Below are positions 45,547 through 53,265 of a stretch of 64,000 nucleotides of DNA, piece by piece (positions within the stretch are counted from its first letter, which is position 1; each line of letters opens with the position of its first letter). Below the pieces are notes generated by a model. That model did not search any database. It was not told where the DNA came from and saw only the letters and a list, made by a program, of their open reading frames with translations. The position numbers and the translations under genes were made by a program. The stretch spans positions 542,446 through 606,445 of the forward strand of contig NZ_JACGYX010000001.1 of NCBI RefSeq assembly GCF_014119005.1. Reading direction: 5' to 3'. The DNA is from Psychrobacter sp. GP33. GTDB lineage: Bacteria; Pseudomonadota; Gammaproteobacteria; Pseudomonadales; Moraxellaceae.

Positions 45547-45990
45547 TGGCCTTTTTTTATAACAGGTTAATGTAACCTGACCTTTAAAGGCAAACACTAA
45601 AATAGCCTAAGCATAAATTTAATTGCTTATAGTTTTTTTATCAAAAGGTATTAACAAGCATCAAAGAAAGTATCTGGATCAAAAGTCGTCAAGTAATCAA
45701 TAATTTTTATCCAGCTATTATTGAATAAGGGGTTGAGTAAAGCAGGGGCGCTATATACTATTCAAGGAGTGCCTTTTTTAGTAGGGGTCATCGCGGACAG
45801 CAGAATAGAGAAGTCGCCATTATAAGGCGGTTCAAATAGCGGATGGGAGGTCAGGGAGGGCGTCGCATTTGGCATTATCAATATTGAAATGAAGATTATC
45901 CTATCTGTTGTTCTTTAATATAGTCAAAATCCATAGGAATGGGACATTTGGTTACCGCAAGCATTATTAAACAATAGGGTTTATAAAAAA
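45547..45990. other. Intergenic region upstream of the nhaP2-like gene
   Basis: These 444 bases have no convincing gene. From about 45775 to 45880 the composition becomes much more G-rich than in the AT-rich flanks, with the short pairing GTCGCC / GGCGGT (near 45813-45830). A small RNA, a leader hairpin or a lost gene could explain this, but nothing decisive is visible. A promoter for the antiporter is expected near the right end. Confidence 0.4.
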
Positions 45991-47781
45991 ATGGATACTT
46001 TGAATATCCTATATCTAGTAGGGGCATTGTTAATTTTCGCCAGTATTATGGCAAGTACGTTATCTGCGCGTTTGGGCGTACCCTTGTTGTTGCTGTTTTT
46101 GGTCGTTGGAATGCTGGCGGGTGAAGACGGTATTTTAGGCATTGAATTTTCACAGTACGGTATTGCAAATTTTATAGGGCAGGCAGCGCTTGCCTGTATT
46201 CTGCTTGATGGGGGTTTGCGTACCTCGATTCAGTCTTTTCGGGTTGGGCTGAAACCTGCAATTGTACTGGCGACTTGGGGAGTATTAGCAACCGTTCTGG
46301 TGCTCGGTGTTTTTGTCACGTGGCTATTGGATGTCGATTGGCGCATTGGTTTATTGATGGCGGCGATTGTCGGTTCAACGGATGCTGCGGCAGTGTTCTC
46401 ACTACTGCGTAATGGTGGCGTGAAACTGAACGATCGCGTGCAAGCCACGCTTGAGTTGGAGTCGGGCGCTAATGATCCCTTAGCGATTTTATTGGTTACC
46501 GGTTTGATTGCGCTTAATGTCAATCCGGCAGGGCAAACTGTCTTTGGCTTTATAGGATTATTGCTACAGCAGCTTGGCTTTGGATTAGGCATGGGCTTAC
46601 TTGCTGGTTATTCATTGTCGCGATTGCTGCCCAAGATTCATCTGGCAGAAGGTATGTATGCCATTTTGATATTGTCAGCCGGCTTGTCTGTCTTTGCCGC
46701 AACCAATTTAATTGGCGGTAGTGGATTTTTAGCCGTGTATTTGACCGGTGTGATGATAGGCAACCGTAAAGGGCGCTCGACGGAGCACGTATTACGAGTA
46801 ATGGACAGCTTTGCTTGGCTATCGCAAGCTGTTCTTTTTGTGGTGTTAGGACTATTGGTCACGCCATCGAACGTGATTAACGTCTGGTATTATTCAGTTG
46901 CTATTGCTGCCTTTATGATTTTGGTAGCGCGACCTATCGCTGTTTATAGTAGTGTGAAACCTTTTAAGTTTAAAGATCGAGAAATTGGCTTTATTTCGTG
47001 GGTAGGTCTGCGCGGTGCAGTGCCTATCACCCTTGCGATTCTGCCCGTAATATCAGCAGTAGATGGCGCATTTATGTTGTTTGATATTGCTTTTGGGGTG
47101 GTGGTGTTATCGCTTATATTACAAGGGATGACCATTCCTATTATGGCTGACTTTTTTAAAGTGCGTATTCCGGCTAATGATGAACCAAAAGAGGAACATG
47201 AGGTTTGGGTCTCTGACAATACCAGCATTACTCTCTATGAGTTTGAGGTCAAGGCGGGTGCGTTTGCTACGGGTCGACACCCACAAACCATCTCAACCAG
47301 TATCAGTTCTGATGAAATTAATCTATTTGCCTTAGTGCGTCGACAAAAACTCATCTTGGTCAAAGAAGACACCCAGCTACAGTTTGGCGATACGGTTTGG
47401 TATGCCATGCGCGGCAACCATGCCAGTAAAATTGCGCAAATTTTCAATGATACCAAGTTAGATCGCAGAGCCATCGATGACTTTTACGGAGATTGGTTGT
47501 TATCGCCCAGCGTTAAACTGGGAGATTTGCCGTTTTTTACCGGTGTTATGGAATCTGAAACCCTCGTCAATAAGTTAAAAACACAAGCTGATAATATTTC
47601 GCCCAATATGTGGCAACAGACGGTGGCTGAATACGTCATTTCGAGCTTAGATACGGCTCCTGTTTCTGGTGATACTGTGGCTATTAATGACGAATGGTCT
47701 TTGGTTATTAGAGAGATTGATGGCAAGGGTACGCTGAGAACGATTGGTCTAAAGCAAGAAAAATTACCAACGGTCAGTTAA
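45991..47781 (+). CDS. nhaP2: K+/H+ antiporter of the NhaP2 (CvrA) type
   Basis: The 596-residue protein has about 12 membrane helices in the first ~390 residues. It contains the CPA1-type acidic motif in ELESGANDPLAILL and STDAAAVFSLL, and GLRGAVPITLAI. The cytoplasmic C-terminus has a TrkA-C-like domain (about residues 405-490) followed by a CorC/HlyC-like end domain. This architecture matches the antiporters that balance cytoplasmic K+ against H+ at alkaline pH or after osmotic shift. AGGGT precedes the ATG. The following dipeptidase gene lies 59 bases downstream. Confidence 0.92.
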   Translation: MDTLNILYLVGALLIFASIMASTLSARLGVPLLLLFLVVGMLAGEDGILGIEFSQYGIANFIGQAALACILLDGGLRTSIQSFRVGLKPAIVLATWGVLATVLVLGVFVTWLLDVDWRIGLLMAAIVGSTDAAAVFSLLRNGGVKLNDRVQATLELESGANDPLAILLVTGLIALNVNPAGQTVFGFIGLLLQQLGFGLGMGLLAGYSLSRLLPKIHLAEGMYAILILSAGLSVFAATNLIGGSGFLAVYLTGVMIGNRKGRSTEHVLRVMDSFAWLSQAVLFVVLGLLVTPSNVINVWYYSVAIAAFMILVARPIAVYSSVKPFKFKDREIGFISWVGLRGAVPITLAILPVISAVDGAFMLFDIAFGVVVLSLILQGMTIPIMADFFKVRIPANDEPKEEHEVWVSDNTSITLYEFEVKAGAFATGRHPQTISTSISSDEINLFALVRRQKLILVKEDTQLQFGDTVWYAMRGNHASKIAQIFNDTKLDRRAIDDFYGDWLLSPSVKLGDLPFFTGVMESETLVNKLKTQADNISPNMWQQTVAEYVISSLDTAPVSGDTVAINDEWSLVIREIDGKGTLRTIGLKQEKLPTVS

Positions 47782-47840
47782 CTACTATAATCAAAATATG
47801 CTAATTAAATGCTAGCGCTTTAAATTTGATAAGGAAAATC

Positions 47841-48539
47841 ATGTCATTAAATCCCATACCCAAGCAAGTTCAGCATAGTTGGGAGATGCTTGAACGTATT
47901 GCAATTGTTGAGTCTGATGAACCTTTACAAGTGGTACCAACCACAGATACTTTAAAACAATTTCCTATTTATTTTGCTAATAATGTGGCATATGCCATTA
48001 ATATTTGTGTCGCTAGACGTTCTGTTATTCAGAAATTAGAACAAGCTGCTGATTTGCTACCTGAGCATTTAGGCATTGTGGTGCTGGATGGGTGGCGCTC
48101 ACGGGAAGTGCAACAAGCAGTTCAGAACGAAGTTGGCGATGCTATTCGGGCAATGTATCCGCAGTTAAATGCCAGCGAGCAACAGCAGCTGTTATCTCAG
48201 TTTGTTGCGCCGGTGCGCCCCGGTTTTATTAGTCCGCATCTTACTGGCGGTTCGGTTGATATCACGCTCTTTGACCGATCAACGGGTGAATGGTTAGACA
48301 TGGGTTCAGAATTCGATGAACCTACAGATCGCTCTCATACTCATTTCTATGAAGATCAGCCTGAGCATGTTGCTTGTCACAATCGACGCCTATTATATTC
48401 TGTAATGACGCGGGTAGGCTTTACTAATTTACCCACAGAATGGTGGCATTTTGATTATGGCAATCCGCTTTGGGCAAGTTACAACCAGCAACCTCATGCC
48501 ATTTATGGTGCCACGCATTGGGAAGTTAAGTATGCTTGA
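47841..48539 (+). CDS. D-Ala-D-Ala dipeptidase (VanX/DdpX family)
   Basis: The start at 47841 (MSLNPIPKQ) has AAGGA at a normal distance; a TTG at 47826 is less likely. The 232-residue protein has the zinc ligands of the family: His133 and Asp140 in HLTGGSVDIT, and His203 in EWWHFDYG, with Glu200 as base. VLDGWRSREVQ supplies the substrate-binding Arg. There is no signal peptide, so it would act in the cytoplasm on D-Ala-D-Ala or similar D-dipeptides. The DUF819 membrane-protein gene 53 bases downstream is probably its uptake partner. VanX-like enzymes outside van clusters usually serve nutrition rather than resistance. Confidence 0.88.
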   Translation: MSLNPIPKQVQHSWEMLERIAIVESDEPLQVVPTTDTLKQFPIYFANNVAYAINICVARRSVIQKLEQAADLLPEHLGIVVLDGWRSREVQQAVQNEVGDAIRAMYPQLNASEQQQLLSQFVAPVRPGFISPHLTGGSVDITLFDRSTGEWLDMGSEFDEPTDRSHTHFYEDQPEHVACHNRRLLYSVMTRVGFTNLPTEWWHFDYGNPLWASYNQQPHAIYGATHWEVKYA

Positions 48540-48592
48540 GGATGAGATTTCTTTAGCCTTATAGTACTTATTTATCACGTTCAAGGAGGAAT

Positions 48593-49816
48593 ATGATGGA
48601 AACTTTAATTCAAGCAGACGATCATTTGGCACTGTGGACATTCGTTATGGTCGCTGCAACTTCTGCTATTTTTATCGAACAACGCTATAAATGGGCAAGC
48701 AAAATTCCCGGGGCCGTGATTGCCCTGTTGATTGCAATTGCTGCCTCCAACCTGAAGATTATCCCCATAGATGCGCCAACATACGATATTGTCTGGGGTT
48801 ATATTGTACCTTTAGCTATTCCTTTGTTATTGTTTAAAACCAACTTGCAAGCATTGGTCAAAGAAAGCTGGAAGTTGCTTTTACTATTCTTGACGTCTTC
48901 TATGGCCACCATGATAGGTGCTGTCCTTGCCTTTATGGCACTACGTCATTATATTCCAGAATTAGACAAAGTTACTGGCATGATTTCAGCCTCTTATACG
49001 GGCGGTGGGGTGAATTATGCCGCTATGTCTGCCAAATTAGAGCCTAGTGAAAGTATTAATGCAGCGACTATTGTGGCAGATAATATGATGATGGCTTTTT
49101 ATTTTTTAATCTTAATTGGGCTGGCGGGTATTCCTGTCATACGTCGTGTTTGGGGCTCGCCACATACCGATGCTATTGAAAAAAATCCAGAGATGTTAAA
49201 CAGTCGCACTTTATCGGAAGCGTTTTGGAAGCCAAATCTTATATCTTTAAAAGACATTGCGATTTGTTTAGCAGCCTCCATGCTCATCGTTTTGATCTCA
49301 TTTAAGCTGTCGGCATTCCTGCAAGCGTTATTGGGTACCAGTGATAACATCGTGGTGGGCTTGCTCATCAGCTTGATTACTGATAAATACCTGTTGTTAA
49401 CGACAATCACATTTATCATCGTTTCTATATTTAAGAACTCATTTGAAAAGCTCAACGGCAGTCAAGAGCTGGGCACTTACTGCATTTATTTATTCTTTGT
49501 GGTTATCGGTATTCCTGCATCTATTAGCTTGATTATTACTCAAGCGCCGCTGCTATTCGTATTTGTATTTATTATTGCGATGGTCAATTTAGCCATTACG
49601 ATGGGTGTGGGTAAACTGTTTAAGTTCAGTGTTGAAGAAGTGGTACTTGCTTGTAACGCTAATATTGGTGGTCCAACTACTGCCGCCGCTTTAGCCATCA
49701 GTAAGGGCTGGACGAATTTAGTCGGTCCTATCTTGGTGATTGGTACGGTGGGTTATGTCATTGGCAATTACATAGGCACAATTGTTTATTTTATAGTGAC
49801 GCAAATTGGTATGTAG
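48593..49816 (+). CDS. DUF819-family membrane protein, possible transporter
   Basis: The 407-residue protein has about 11-12 hydrophobic helices. Conserved-looking signatures are SASYTGGGVNYAAMSAKL (about residues 132-149) and ACNANIGGPTTAAALAISKG (about 356-375), two similar GG-containing loops that suggest an inverted-repeat transporter fold. GGAGGAAT precedes the ATG. The family is of uncharacterised function. Pairing with a D-Ala-D-Ala dipeptidase upstream suggests uptake of peptidoglycan-derived dipeptides, but this is inference. A terminator follows. Confidence 0.82.
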   Translation: MMETLIQADDHLALWTFVMVAATSAIFIEQRYKWASKIPGAVIALLIAIAASNLKIIPIDAPTYDIVWGYIVPLAIPLLLFKTNLQALVKESWKLLLLFLTSSMATMIGAVLAFMALRHYIPELDKVTGMISASYTGGGVNYAAMSAKLEPSESINAATIVADNMMMAFYFLILIGLAGIPVIRRVWGSPHTDAIEKNPEMLNSRTLSEAFWKPNLISLKDIAICLAASMLIVLISFKLSAFLQALLGTSDNIVVGLLISLITDKYLLLTTITFIIVSIFKNSFEKLNGSQELGTYCIYLFFVVIGIPASISLIITQAPLLFVFVFIIAMVNLAITMGVGKLFKFSVEEVVLACNANIGGPTTAAALAISKGWTNLVGPILVIGTVGYVIGNYIGTIVYFIVTQIGM

Positions 49817-49866
49817 CTTTTATCAGTAGAGGTATTAAAACAAAGGCGTTAAAAAATATATATTAC

Positions 49867-49898
49867 AAAAGCGATATTCAATGAATGTCGTTTTTTTT
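49867..49898 (+). terminator. Intrinsic terminator after the DUF819 gene
   Basis: AAAAGCGATATTC (49867-49879) and GAATGTCGTTTTT (49883-49895) form a 13-bp stem with two G-T pairs around a 3-base loop, followed by a T-run. Confidence 0.85.
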
Positions 49899-50048
49899 GC
49901 TTTTTGAAAGGTAAATTAAGTTTTCTAACAAAAGAATCTCTTTAACTTCGTCATTCAATATTTTTAATTTGTTCCGCACCAATTTCTCAATATTTCAGAA
50001 GCAATTTTACAAGCTTTATTGCCTGGTTCGCAATTCTATAGATGTAGA

Positions 50049-50128
50049 TTGTCTAACTTTAAGAAAAGTCTTTACTAATGAGACTACTTAGTATATTTTC
50101 TAAAGATAGATTGTCGACAATTAGACAA
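50049..50128. promoter_or_regulatory. Candidate operators for the FCD-type GntR regulator
   Basis: ATTGTCGACAAT (50110-50121) is a perfect 12-bp palindrome 30 bases before the regulator start. It fits the TTGT...ACAA core used by FCD-type GntR proteins. The half-site TTGTCTAA at 50049-50056 is repeated in inverted form as TTAGACAA at 50121-50128, adjoining the palindrome. This arrangement of two spaced sites suggests autoregulation and control of the downstream catabolic genes. Confidence 0.65.
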
Positions 50129-50151
50129 AGTTAAAAAATGGATGAATTTTT

Positions 50152-50808
50152 ATGGCTGGTAAATTTTCTAAAAGTTCTCTAAAGCGGCAAATTGCAGAAG
50201 AAATTAAACAAATGATTTTTGAAGGCAAGTTGCAGCAGGGTGAGAAAATCACTGAACTTCAAGTCTCGCAAAGCCTAGACGTTAGCAGAACTTCGGTAAG
50301 AGAAGCCATGTTGCTGTTAGAGCAAAAAGGTTTGCTGATTTCTGAAGCTTATAAAGACACCAGAGTATCGACCATCTCACAAGAAGAAGTCCTTGAAATT
50401 CTGATACCAATGCGGCTCCAGATTGAAACCTTTGCTCTAAAAAAAGGATTCTCTGTTTGGGGGGAAAAGACGAAAACGCAGTTCAAGATAATTTTAGAAG
50501 AAATGAAGAAAGCTATTTTTTATGAGGATTTATCGACGTTTATAGAATTAGATATTCAGTTACATGGATTGATAGTGAAATCTTCTGGATTGGAAAGTGT
50601 TGTGCATATTTGGGAAAGTATTGTCAATAGAATCCGTCTGCATTTCTTACATCAAAACAGCAGATCTGGAACGTTGGAAAAATGGCTTGTTGAGCATGAA
50701 GAATTGATAAACGTTTTGGTAAATGGGGACTCTCTCGACGAAGCTATTGAGGCATTAAGAGCTCATATCGTCGATACCAATCTTCCAGACGTTTATTTAT
50801 TGGATTAA
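50152..50808 (+). CDS. GntR-family (FCD subfamily) transcriptional regulator
   Basis: The 218-residue protein has an N-terminal winged helix (about residues 8-72; RQIAEEIKQMIFEGKLQQGEKI and SRTSVREAMLLLEQKGL). The helical FCD ligand domain fills the rest, with LDIQLHGLIVKSSGL near residue 139 supplying Asp/His candidates for metal or ligand binding, and a C-terminal AHIVD. Its own palindromic operator lies just upstream. The 64-base gap to the first enolase-superfamily gene suggests that it regulates this cassette in response to the pathway substrate or an intermediate. Confidence 0.92.
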   Translation: MAGKFSKSSLKRQIAEEIKQMIFEGKLQQGEKITELQVSQSLDVSRTSVREAMLLLEQKGLLISEAYKDTRVSTISQEEVLEILIPMRLQIETFALKKGFSVWGEKTKTQFKIILEEMKKAIFYEDLSTFIELDIQLHGLIVKSSGLESVVHIWESIVNRIRLHFLHQNSRSGTLEKWLVEHEELINVLVNGDSLDEAIEALRAHIVDTNLPDVYLLD

Positions 50809-50872
50809 AGCCAGTTTAGCAGCTAAATGTAATGGCTGTTTTATCGTTTAAAGTTCAAAAATAAGGATATTT

Positions 50873-52009
50873 ATGAAACTTGAGATTGACAAAATCGAAG
50901 TATTTGTGGTTGCAGGACCCGATGCCAAATACAAAACCTCCTCGCATTATGATGACTTGTTCATCACCAATACTATTGTCAAAATACGGACAGCTGATGG
51001 CTATGAGGGATTTGGTGCTGCAATTTCTTGGACGGAAGGTGGCATTGATAAAAGCCTAGCAGAGTCTATTCGTCATTTGCTGCCTTTTCTGATTGGTAAG
51101 TCAGCGCTACAACGAGAAGCTATTTATGCGTTGCTGGCAAGTCGCTGCGTACAAATGAAACCACAAGCATTGTCACCGATAGATATTGCGTTATGGGACT
51201 TGGTGGCGAAGTACGCAAAAATGCCGCTGTATCAAATGCTTGGTGGTGCTAGAAATAAGATTTTATCTTATGCCAGTACGCCTTTCTTACCGACTATTCA
51301 GGATTACATCAAACACGTTCAAGACTTAAAAAGCCAAGGCTATAAAATTATTAAATTTCACACTTGGTGCATTTTTGAAAAAGATATGGCTTTAGTGGCA
51401 GCGATCCATGAGGCATTCAAAGATTCGGGTCTTAAATTTATGATGGACGTAGAAAGCTCTTATACCAGAGAAGAGGCGCTAAAAGCCGCGCGAATTTTAG
51501 AAAAGCATGATTATATTTGGTTTGAAGCGCCATTATCTGACACTGATTTAGAAGGTTATAGAGACCTAAAATACCGTGTTGAGATCCCTATCCTAGCCGC
51601 TGGAAATACCTTACTTCATCTTAATCAAATTGAGCAAGGTATTCAAAACAACAGTTGGTCAAGTGCCCGTGTCGATGCCACGCTTGCTGGTGGCATTACT
51701 CAAACTCAAAAAATTATGGGTATGGCAGAAGCCAATTCGATGACCGTTGAGTTGCAATCTTGGGGCTATACCTTGTCACAAGCTGCCAACCTGCATCTGA
51801 TGTTAGCCTACAACAACAGCACCTATTTTGAGCAAGCCGTTCCGGTCGAGCCTTTAGAGTTTGGCGCACTAACGACGATTAGAACGGATAAAGAAGGTTA
51901 TGTACACGCGCCAGATGGCAATGGGTTGGGTATCGAGATGGACTGGGCATTAATTGAACAAACGAGCAGTTATAAAATCACTTTAGATACAACAGGTTGG
52001 TCAGAATAA
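50873..52009 (+). CDS. Enolase-superfamily enzyme with altered active-site residues
   Basis: The 378-residue protein has the MR/MLE layout: an N-terminal capping domain and a barrel domain. In the barrel, the usual KxK is K161-F-H163 (IIKFHTW); metal-ligand positions read Asp192 (MMDVES), Glu218 (WFEAP) and Asn245 (AAGNTL) where Glu is normal. Asp268 (ARVDATLAGG) and Gln295 (VELQSWG) take the place of the usual His-Asp pair region. The enzyme is therefore a non-standard member whose reaction (epimerase, racemase, dehydratase or lyase) cannot be named. AAGGA precedes the ATG. It precedes a second superfamily member and a BCCT transporter. Confidence 0.85.
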   Translation: MKLEIDKIEVFVVAGPDAKYKTSSHYDDLFITNTIVKIRTADGYEGFGAAISWTEGGIDKSLAESIRHLLPFLIGKSALQREAIYALLASRCVQMKPQALSPIDIALWDLVAKYAKMPLYQMLGGARNKILSYASTPFLPTIQDYIKHVQDLKSQGYKIIKFHTWCIFEKDMALVAAIHEAFKDSGLKFMMDVESSYTREEALKAARILEKHDYIWFEAPLSDTDLEGYRDLKYRVEIPILAAGNTLLHLNQIEQGIQNNSWSSARVDATLAGGITQTQKIMGMAEANSMTVELQSWGYTLSQAANLHLMLAYNNSTYFEQAVPVEPLEFGALTTIRTDKEGYVHAPDGNGLGIEMDWALIEQTSSYKITLDTTGWSE

Positions 52010-52098
52010 AACTAGTCTTTACTAACGATGTAGATGAATACCAAAAACCGAAAGACACTGTATTAACTCAAGAAAATTCATTAAAAGGATGTTTAAAG

Positions 52099-53214
52099 AT
52101 GAAAATAGTAGACATAGAAGTGATTAGCCTTAGAGTTCCAGCACTCGATCAAGCCTGTGAATGGGGCGAAGATGCACTCATTGTGCGCGTAATTACCGAT
52201 ACGGGCTTAGTCGGAATTGGTGAAAGTGACACCTCGCCCTTGGTAGCCAAAGCCATCATCGAAGCCCCAAACTCAAACCTATACTGTTCTGGATTAAAAG
52301 CACTGTTACTGGGTGAGAACCCTTTAGAGATTCAAAAACTTTGGGACAAAATGTATTGGGGTTCTAATTATTTAGGAAGACGAGGTGCAGGTATTCATGC
52401 GATGAGCGCCATTGATATCGCCTTATGGGATATCGCCTCTCAATATCATCAAGTGCCTATTCATATGTTATTAGGCGGTAAATACCGCGATAAAATTCGC
52501 GCTTACGGCACTTTTATACCCGCAGATATCCCTGAAGATAACAGAGCAATTGCTAGAAAACTTAAAGAAAAAGGCTTTACCAGTTTGAAGTTCGGTGGCG
52601 GCATCATGGGTGATGATCCCATTACTGATTATGAATTGGTGAAAGCCGTTCGTGAAGAGTTGGGTGATGACTTTGAGCTACAAATTGACTTGGCTTCTAA
52701 ATGGAATACTTACAGCCATTCAGCTGATATGTTCAAAAAATTAGAGCCATTCCATTTAAATTGGATTGAAGAACCCGTACTGGCTGATGATATGAAAGGC
52801 TATCTCAAACTGGCAAAACTGGCTGTGACCAAAATTGCTGGTGGTGAGTCATTAACCACACGCTATGAGTTTGAGGATTTTATAAAGCAAGCACAGCCCG
52901 ATATTATTCAGCCTGATATTACTCGCTGTGGTGGTATTAGTGAGATGCGTATTATCAATAATATTGCTGAAATGAATGGCGTTAAAATGATTCCACATGG
53001 TTTTAGTACGGGGATTTTATTAGCAGCTACCGTGCAATTCCTAGCGGCTACCAAGTATGGCGATCTGATTGAATACTCACAAAGCGAGAGTCCGTTGTTT
53101 ACCAAACTGGTCAAGAATTTACTGCCATTAGAAGAGGGTCATGTCAGGGTGCCGGATACCATTGGACTTGGCGTAGAACTCGATGAAAATATAATGGAAT
53201 TATACAAAATATAA
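52099..53214 (+). CDS. Mandelate racemase / muconate lactonizing enzyme family protein
   Basis: The ATG at 52099 (MKIVDIEVISL) gives 371 residues; a TTG frame from 51997 overlaps the previous gene and is rejected. The metal ligands are standard: Asp197 (LQIDLASKW), Glu224 (WIEEP) and Glu250 (AGGESL). The KxK site reads K164-F-G166 (LKFGGG), and the Asp273 / His300 pair is intact (IQPDITRCGG and MIPHGFSTG). The enzyme probably uses Lys164 and the His-Asp dyad, as in acid-sugar dehydratases or racemases of this class. It lies 89 bases after the first superfamily gene and 51 before the BCCT gene, so all three are likely one operon. Confidence 0.87.
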   Translation: MKIVDIEVISLRVPALDQACEWGEDALIVRVITDTGLVGIGESDTSPLVAKAIIEAPNSNLYCSGLKALLLGENPLEIQKLWDKMYWGSNYLGRRGAGIHAMSAIDIALWDIASQYHQVPIHMLLGGKYRDKIRAYGTFIPADIPEDNRAIARKLKEKGFTSLKFGGGIMGDDPITDYELVKAVREELGDDFELQIDLASKWNTYSHSADMFKKLEPFHLNWIEEPVLADDMKGYLKLAKLAVTKIAGGESLTTRYEFEDFIKQAQPDIIQPDITRCGGISEMRIINNIAEMNGVKMIPHGFSTGILLAATVQFLAATKYGDLIEYSQSESPLFTKLVKNLLPLEEGHVRVPDTIGLGVELDENIMELYKI

Positions 53215-53265
53215 AGTCGTTAACGGATTTATAGATTTAAAACCAAAATGGAATTGGGGATCGTC

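Larger units (their letters stand above)
49817..50151. promoter_or_regulatory. Terminator and operator region upstream of the GntR gene
   Basis: These 335 bases contain a terminator at the left (listed separately) and the GntR-family operator sites at the right (listed separately). The rest is AT-rich and no further gene is seen. Confidence 0.6.

Noticed and set aside
51997..52098. TTG-started N-terminal extension of the second enolase-superfamily protein
   Set aside because: It overlaps the previous gene, lacks family similarity, and an ATG at 52099 begins the family's normal N-terminus with an AAGGA site.
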